Shown piece after piece: positions 57,755-64,000 of a stretch of 64,000 bases of DNA. Location: positions 2,666,001-2,730,000 of the forward strand of contig NZ_CP075691.1 of NCBI RefSeq assembly GCF_020026305.1. Direction: 5' to 3'. Source of the DNA: Streptomyces sp. 135 (lineage in GTDB: Bacteria > Actinomycetota > Actinomycetes > Streptomycetales > Streptomycetaceae). The position numbers and the translations under genes are program-made. Positions within the stretch are counted from its first letter, which is position 1. Every line of letters begins with the position of its first letter. The notes below the pieces were generated by a model. That model was not told the DNA's origin, did no database searches, and worked only from the letters and a program-made list of their open reading frames with translations.

Positions 57755-59827
57755 TCAGGTGGTGGTCAGGGAGGACGCTTGCTGCAGCCGCACGAGCCGT
57801 TCTCCGCCTTCGGCACAGATCTCGGTGACGGCGCGCCGGAAGCGCACCGAGGAGGCCGGACTGCTGGGCCCCAAGAGGTAGTCACGCACCCTGTGCCGCT
57901 GCCAGGAGAGAACGTCCGACTGCGGGAACCTGGCGGCGTCCGCGAGACCGCGGACGCCGCGGCCGTCGGGCGTCAGCACATACGCCCCGAGGGCAGCGGT
58001 GTTCTCCCGGCGGAATTCCTCCGGTCCCAGCCCTTTGACATCGGTCAGGGCGTAGGGCTTGAGCGTGGCTATCCAGTCGGACACCACACTGGATATGTCG
58101 CTGATGAGCAGATCCGCCGCGTCGAAACATTCGTACAGAGTGAGGCTGTCCTGCTGGATGATCACGTGCTCCCACGGGCGGTGGGCGCGCCAGAACAGCT
58201 CGGTCATGCGCTCCCGCTGCCGGGTCAGCCGCTCCAGCAGCTCCCGCGGGGGCTCCGGGAAAGCCGCCATGAGCTGAGCCGAGTCGGCGTCGGGCAGGCG
58301 GTAGGAGTCGAGGATCCGCCGCAGTTCGCGCTCGGACTCCACCAGCTCGATGCGGTGGCGGGCGCGGGCGGGCGCGTCGTCGACCGCGCCGAACAGCGCG
58401 GCTCTGCCGCTGGCCTGGCGGTTGGCGCGCTCCAGGTGGCGCGTGATCGCCTGATGTGCCAGACGTGCCCTCGGATCGCGGATGCCGGTGAGCGGGTGCG
58501 GCTTGTAGATGATCCTGACGGCCGGTTGAAGAGCCAGCAGCGACCGGATGATGTTCTCGCCGGCGACGATGAGCGAACTGATGCCCTCGTCCGTCCACCC
58601 CTCCCAGGTCGGCGCGTAGAACACCGTGGGCAACGACGGGACTCGCCTGGGCTCTCGCTCGTCGGCCATCAGGGCGTCGAGCTGCGGTCGTCCCACCTCG
58701 ACGATGGCGTCGTCCCGGACACCGACGTCCGCGGCCTGCCACCGGTCCCGCCCGGCCCGGCCGGCCGTCCAGACGCTGTCGTACGCCTTGGCGTACGGAT
58801 TGACGCTGGCGACCTTGTCGCTGTCGCCGTGGCCGATGAAGACATGTTTCACCGTGGGGATGCGAAGCATGTGGATGTTCTTTCCCACGTTCGATACGTA
58901 GAAGGCGACCCGGACCGTCGACAGGTCCAGACTCATCAGGTCCACGGCACCCGGTACACACAACACGGGCAGGCGCGTGGGGGCCAGCTGCGCCAGCAGG
59001 TGTCGCTCGCGCAGCAGCACCAAGGGGCGTTCGGGGAGACTCTCCATGACGGACAGCCACATGTTGACCTGATATATGGACTCTCGTGAACCGCTGAAGT
59101 AGAGAACGGCCGCCGGACGGTACCCCTGCAGCCAGGCGTCGGTCTTCGCCAGCACGTCCTGTCTGCGCGTCCGAAAACGCGCGCGCAGCGCCCAGGGAAC
59201 GAGTGCCAGGAGGGTCAGGACCAGCAGGCCGGCCGAGAGTGCCAGGGCGAGGTAGGTCCAGCGCGCCTGCCGGGTTGCGATCGAGAGCGTCACTCCCGCC
59301 CAGACGACGGCCTCATGGTGCAGGAGCCGCTGCCCGGGCCAGTCCGCGAGCCAGCGGGGCGCGCGCGGTTCCAGGCGCAGCCCCGGCAACTGCAGGTTGC
59401 GCGCGGTCACCGGCAGCTGCCGAGCACGCCGGGAGAATGCCGTCAGCCAGCTGTAAAGGGCCATCGCGACGGCGAATCCCAACACGCTGAGCGTGACGGT
59501 GATGGCGGCCGAGGCGCCGAAGTACGACAGCTCGGAGACCAGCGCCGCCAGCAGTACGAGCCGCACGACGCTGCGGACGGTGACGCCCGCCCGCCAGCTG
59601 CCGAGCCGCTTCATCATCTGGGGTTCGGTGCGGTGGAGGTAAAGATCGCACGCGTAGGCGACCAGCGCCGCCGCCGCGAAGGCGACGGGCCAGGTGGCGA
59701 CCAGGGCCGCAGCCATGGCCAGAATGCTGGTGGCGAGCGCGGCGGCCACCGCGAGTCCACGCAGGCGTGTGACGCCGAAACGCCGCTTCAAAATGAGCAC
59801 GGATTGACGACGGTCTATGGCAGTCAC
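57755..59827 (-). CDS. TagF/TagB-like CDP-glycerol glycerophosphotransferase
   Basis: 690 residues. Five or six N-terminal membrane helices (LRGLAVAAALATSILAMAAA, VAFAAAALVAYACDLYL) lead into the teichoic-acid polymerase fold: VAFYVSNVGKNIHMLRIP, KHVFIGHGDSDKVASVN, VGRPQLDAL, TVFYAPTWEGWTDEG, RIIYKPHPLTG and DLLISDISSVVSDWI, which is the CDP-glycerol-binding signature. It builds poly(glycerol- or ribitol-phosphate) chains. The membrane domain is unusual, as Gram-positive TagF is peripheral. First gene of the operon; a hairpin and divergent regulator lie upstream. Confidence 0.88.
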   Translation of the reverse strand: MTAIDRRQSVLILKRRFGVTRLRGLAVAAALATSILAMAAALVATWPVAFAAAALVAYACDLYLHRTEPQMMKRLGSWRAGVTVRSVVRLVLLAALVSELSYFGASAAITVTLSVLGFAVAMALYSWLTAFSRRARQLPVTARNLQLPGLRLEPRAPRWLADWPGQRLLHHEAVVWAGVTLSIATRQARWTYLALALSAGLLVLTLLALVPWALRARFRTRRQDVLAKTDAWLQGYRPAAVLYFSGSRESIYQVNMWLSVMESLPERPLVLLRERHLLAQLAPTRLPVLCVPGAVDLMSLDLSTVRVAFYVSNVGKNIHMLRIPTVKHVFIGHGDSDKVASVNPYAKAYDSVWTAGRAGRDRWQAADVGVRDDAIVEVGRPQLDALMADEREPRRVPSLPTVFYAPTWEGWTDEGISSLIVAGENIIRSLLALQPAVRIIYKPHPLTGIRDPRARLAHQAITRHLERANRQASGRAALFGAVDDAPARARHRIELVESERELRRILDSYRLPDADSAQLMAAFPEPPRELLERLTRQRERMTELFWRAHRPWEHVIIQQDSLTLYECFDAADLLISDISSVVSDWIATLKPYALTDVKGLGPEEFRRENTAALGAYVLTPDGRGVRGLADAARFPQSDVLSWQRHRVRDYLLGPSSPASSVRFRRAVTEICAEGGERLVRLQQASSLTTT

Positions 59828-59977
59828 TCAGAGATCCACTCAACTTCCAGCGATAGTCACGGTTCCTCACGGCAGCCGGCGAACCCTTGCGCCATCATTC
59901 GGTACTGCCGTCTGGTGGCCTACAATCGATTCTGCCCGCTTCCGACGCGCAGGAGGTGGACGTACACATAGAGCCGA

Positions 59978-60018
59978 GGTCACCCTTCGCACCTGTCTGC
60001 GGTCACCGAAGGGTGACC
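59978..60018. promoter_or_regulatory. 12-bp inverted repeat between divergent units
   Basis: GGTCACCCTTCG (59978-59989) and CGAAGGGTGACC (60007-60018) are perfect inverted repeats with a 17-bp spacer. They lie between the TagF-like operon (59827, minus) and the response regulator (60156, plus). Arm length and symmetry suit a dimeric-repressor operator or an RNA hairpin in the regulator's leader. Confidence 0.5.
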
Positions 60019-60155
60019 CCTCGGGTGGGTGAAAGTCGCCATTAGAAGTGGCCCGGCTCCTGTTCCTTGGATGTACAGGGGGCCATTCGTCGCGGACGCG
60101 ACAGATGCGGTTCCTTCGAACCCTGCCTGCGCACCGAAAAATATGGGAGAGATCC

Positions 60156-60827
60156 TTGACTCGAGTGATCCTGGCAGAGGACGAGGCCCTTCTCCGTGGG
60201 CTCCTTGCACAGCAGTTGCGTTTGGCCGGTATCGAGGTCGTCGCAGAGGTGGAGGACGGTGCGGCCGCGCTCAAGGCGCTGGAGCAGCATGTGGTCGACG
60301 TCCTTCTGCTGGACCTGCAGATGCCGCGGCTGAACGGATTGGACACCCTGCGCCGCCTGAAGGGGCGCCCCCACCGTCCCGCGGTCCTGGTCGTGACCGC
60401 CCTGTCGACCGACGACGATCTCTTGTCCGCGCTGCGGGAGGGGGCCGACGGCTACGTGCTCAAGGCGTCGGCGCCGGCTGATCTGGTCGAGGCGATCGAG
60501 CGGGTCGCCCGCGGGGAGTCCGCGGTGTCGGGGGCGATGCTCCGCCGCCTGATCGAGAAGGCCGTCAACGTGCCCAGCAACCAGTCGAGCGCGGCCGACC
60601 GCAAGCTGCTTGCGTCTCTCACCCCGCACGAGCGCGTGGTGGTGTCCTTGTTGGGACGCGGCCTGAGCAACCAGGCGCTGGCGTTCGAACTCGGGGTCAC
60701 CGTCAGCACGGCAAAGACGTATGTGTCGCGTCTTCTGAACAAGAGCGGAAAGAGCAATCGGACTGAACTGGCCCTATGGGGAGTACAGATGGAACAGTCA
60801 GGGTTCGACCTGCTCAACTCTCCTTAA
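60156..60827 (+). CDS. NarL/LuxR-family response regulator
   Basis: About 223 residues. Receiver: ILAEDEALLRGLLAQQ, phosphoacceptor in DVLLLDLQMPRLNG, VVTALS and Lys in YVLKASAP; LuxR HTH: LTPHERVVVSLLGRGLSNQALAFELGVTVSTAKTYVSRLL. TTG 60156 is supported by GGGAGAG five bases upstream; GTG 60165 is the alternative. No kinase gene is adjacent. It is divergent from the wall-polymer operon and may regulate it. It is followed after 6 bp by a YcxB-like gene. Confidence 0.9.
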   Translation: MTRVILAEDEALLRGLLAQQLRLAGIEVVAEVEDGAAALKALEQHVVDVLLLDLQMPRLNGLDTLRRLKGRPHRPAVLVVTALSTDDDLLSALREGADGYVLKASAPADLVEAIERVARGESAVSGAMLRRLIEKAVNVPSNQSSAADRKLLASLTPHERVVVSLLGRGLSNQALAFELGVTVSTAKTYVSRLLNKSGKSNRTELALWGVQMEQSGFDLLNSP

Positions 60828-60833
60828 TCCCGC

Positions 60834-61403
60834 ATGGACGCAGCCGCGAGGCCCGATGTGACCCAGGAGAACTTGCACACCCGCTTCCGGTGCGACGGCG
60901 GCGACTATCTCTCTGCCAGATGGGCCCTCACTCGCACGCAGGGCTCTTTCCTGACTGACGTCGTATTTCTGGTGATCATCCTGTTCGGCTCCGCCCTCGT
61001 CGCCCGGGCCGGCGACGACTTAGCCGCCCCCGACGCCTTCTTCTTTCTCGGTATCAGCATTCTCCTCGCAGGCGGTTGGGTGTTTTTGTGGTGCCAGCGG
61101 GTCGTCGTGAAACGTGCGCACTTCGAGCGGCTCACGCCGCCCCACGCGGACATCGACGTCTTCGCTTCCCAAAGAAGCCTGACGCTCGACTGGGACAGCT
61201 CCGCCTCGCCGGTCAGAGTTCCGTGGGAGGACTGGGACTACTACATCGAGACCAGGCGGATACTCCTCCTCGTGCCACGCGACGGGGTGCGTACCGGCCC
61301 CCTCATTATCCCGGTCCGCTCGGCGGCCGCCACCAGGAACGACCTGCAGTCGGTGATCGACGTGCACATCAGACGACACAAGGGCGGTCCGCACGCGCCC
61401 TGA
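60834..61403 (+). CDS. YcxB-like membrane protein
   Basis: 189 residues: a short cytoplasmic start, two membrane helices (FLTDVVFLVIILFGSALVAR and DAFFFLGISILLAGGWVFLW) and a PH-like beta domain (SPVRVPWEDWDYYIETRRIL, PLIIPVRSAAATRNDL) as in YcxB/DUF-type proteins. ATG 60834 lies 6 bp after the regulator stop, so the two are co-transcribed. Function unknown. Confidence 0.65.
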   Translation: MDAAARPDVTQENLHTRFRCDGGDYLSARWALTRTQGSFLTDVVFLVIILFGSALVARAGDDLAAPDAFFFLGISILLAGGWVFLWCQRVVVKRAHFERLTPPHADIDVFASQRSLTLDWDSSASPVRVPWEDWDYYIETRRILLLVPRDGVRTGPLIIPVRSAAATRNDLQSVIDVHIRRHKGGPHAP

Positions 61404-61565
61404 AACGGGGACATGGCGCCCGGGACGTACCCCGTAAGTCGATGGCCGTTGCCTGATTTCGCAGTGGCAGTAAGGCAACCTTTATCCAGTTATGCGGGCT
61501 TAGTGTCGAGAGGTACTGCCGGACGGTCGGGGGCCGGCGGCGCGAACGCCTTGGGAGCCAGACGA

Positions 61566-61907
61566 ATGAGCAGCCAGCCCGGGAGGCCACGGAGCGGCGA
61601 TCCCGAAGAGGGGCATGACACACCGGCACGCGGACCGGCCATCGGCCACGAGGAGAACTGGCAGGCCTACGCCGCGTGCGCCGACGCCGATCCGGAGGAC
61701 TTCTTCCCGGTCAGCAGGCACGACGAGGAGAGCATCCGCATCGCCCGGCTCTCCTGCGGCCGGTGTTCGGTCCGGCAGCGGTGTCTGGCACACGCGCTCG
61801 ACCGGCCCGAGCAGTACGGCATATGGGCCGGCACCACGGAGGAGGAGCGCGCCCGGCTGCGCCGGCGCGGCCTGCACATCGATCAGGCACCCAGCCGCAG
61901 TTGGTAG
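61566..61907 (+). CDS. WhiB-like iron-sulfur regulator
   Basis: 113 residues. The four cluster Cys residues are present: YAACADADPEDFFP, then LSCGRCSVRQRCLAHAL, giving C-x2-C-x5-C. The beta-turn/AT-hook-like end YGIWAGTTEEERARLRRRG follows. WhiB-like proteins bind a 4Fe-4S cluster and partner with sigma factor region 4 in development, stress or antibiotic control. ATG 61566 has GGAG. It is not clearly one of the standard WblA-E set. Confidence 0.92.
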   Translation: MSSQPGRPRSGDPEEGHDTPARGPAIGHEENWQAYAACADADPEDFFPVSRHDEESIRIARLSCGRCSVRQRCLAHALDRPEQYGIWAGTTEEERARLRRRGLHIDQAPSRSW

Positions 61908-62011
61908 GAGCTCTCGGTAGCGGCGCACAGGGTCGGGGTGCGCAAGCGCCGGTGAGCCGAACCGTGACGTCACCGCATGGGTCGCCCCCCGGACACACAG
62001 AGAGGTCTGAC

Positions 62012-62572
62012 GTGATCGCTGAGCATTCCCCGGCCGGTCCACTGCCGGCCGACGCCAGACAGCCACCGAAGTACCAGCTCATAGCGGACGACTTGGAGCA
62101 GCGGCTGAGCAGGAAGATACGCACGGCGGCGGCCGACGGTCAGCCGCCCTTCCTGCCGGACGGTCCAGCGATAGCGCGCAGGTACCACGTGACCCTCACG
62201 ACGGCACACTTCGCCCGCCGGGCACTGGTCACTCGTCTGCGGTCCGGGACATCCTCCGAGGGTGTGGACGGCGCCGCCGAGACGCACTTTCCCTACCAGG
62301 TGGTGGCCGACGCGCTGCGCAAGCGCATCCGCACCGGTCAGCTGTGCGGCCGTCTCCCCGCGCTGAGCAACCTCGCGCGCCGCTACAGCGTCTGCAACGA
62401 GACGGTCGCCAAAGCGGTCCGCCTGCTGGCGCGGGAGGGTGTGTTGGTACGAAACAACCATCGGGGGCGGTACGTGACCGCGAGCCTCGCCGCACCGCCC
62501 GGCCCCGGCCGAGGGCGGGGGCCGGTGCCGCGTCCGCCTCGCCCCAGGGCCCTGGGCTCGCCCACGGGTTGA
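62012..62572 (+). CDS. GntR-type regulator with two winged-helix segments
   Basis: About 186 residues. A first GntR-like segment (PPKYQLIADDLEQRLSRKIR, FLPDGPAIARRYHVTLTTAH) is eroded; the second is classical (FPYQVVADALRKRIRTGQL, LPALSNLARRYSVCNETVAK, AVRLLAREGVLVRNNHRGRY). No effector domain follows, only a Pro/Arg tail. Start GTG 62012 has AGAGAGG upstream. A tandem of two GntR DNA-binding domains without a sensor is uncommon. Confidence 0.75.
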   Translation: MIAEHSPAGPLPADARQPPKYQLIADDLEQRLSRKIRTAAADGQPPFLPDGPAIARRYHVTLTTAHFARRALVTRLRSGTSSEGVDGAAETHFPYQVVADALRKRIRTGQLCGRLPALSNLARRYSVCNETVAKAVRLLAREGVLVRNNHRGRYVTASLAAPPGPGRGRGPVPRPPRPRALGSPTG

Positions 62573-62608
62573 GGTCCAGGCCGGCCACGGACGGTGCCGT
62601 GGCCGACG

Positions 62609-64000
<1,392 letters not shown>

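Overview
The window is high-GC actinomycete DNA and almost certainly comes from a Streptomyces chromosome. Supporting signs are the codon bias, a WhiB protein, a MatB malonyl-CoA synthetase, an MreB/Mbl-type protein, an sIHF-like protein, LAxTG-like sorting signals, Rpf-like secreted muralytic domains and a ModB-ModC fusion.

Region 1 (1-18.3 kb) looks like ordinary chromosome. It holds the end of a YeiH-type membrane protein, an epoxide hydrolase remnant, matB, a large secreted subtilase, an MFS carrier, an LLM flavin oxidoreductase, a metallo-beta-lactamase-fold hydrolase divergent from a CGNR zinc-finger regulator, a deleted MreB-like gene followed by a GAF histidine kinase, a molybdate uptake operon (HTH-TOBE protein, modA, modBC fusion) and a YihY-family membrane protein.

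Region 2 (about 18.4-49 kb) is an IS-rich accessory island. It opens with a tRNA 3'-end-like sequence (possible attachment site). It contains at least seven mobile elements or remnants: two IS5-type remnants, an IS630 remnant, a 1290-bp IS5-type element with exact TAA duplications, two 892-bp IS5/IS427-type copies in inverted orientation, an IS701-type element with CTAG duplications, and a 143-bp MITE. Two diverged copies of a divergent gene pair lie here: an RCC1-like repeat surface protein with a MAHTG sorting signal, and a secreted SGNH esterase ending in FG-GAP repeats. Copy A (27.6-31.8 kb) lies between the inverted IS copies. Copy B (39.5-43.7 kb) is in the opposite arrangement and carries frameshifts, several of them at C/G homopolymers. 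The rest of the cargo is related to low oxygen or redox (extra ctaD, a decayed NarK, and a D-lactate dehydrogenase plus AspT/YidE transporter operon behind a perfect Rex-type operator) or is plasmid/ICE-like (an sIHF-like protein, DciA-like DUF721, small unknowns).

Region 3 (about 49-64 kb) is a cell-envelope and regulation block. A histidine kinase/response regulator pair lies downstream of, and on the same strand as, a four-gene operon for a wall glycopolymer: a TagF-like polymerase, two paralogous GT4 glycosyltransferases with a shared extra C-terminal module, and an SGNH esterase. Across a hairpin on the opposite strand are a response regulator, a YcxB-like membrane protein, a WhiB protein and a double-GntR-like regulator. 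A secreted Rpf-LysM-M23 muralytic enzyme closes the window.

Many genes in region 2, and a few in region 1, carry single frameshifts or stops. Some of these may be sequencing errors rather than real decay, and this is flagged where it matters.
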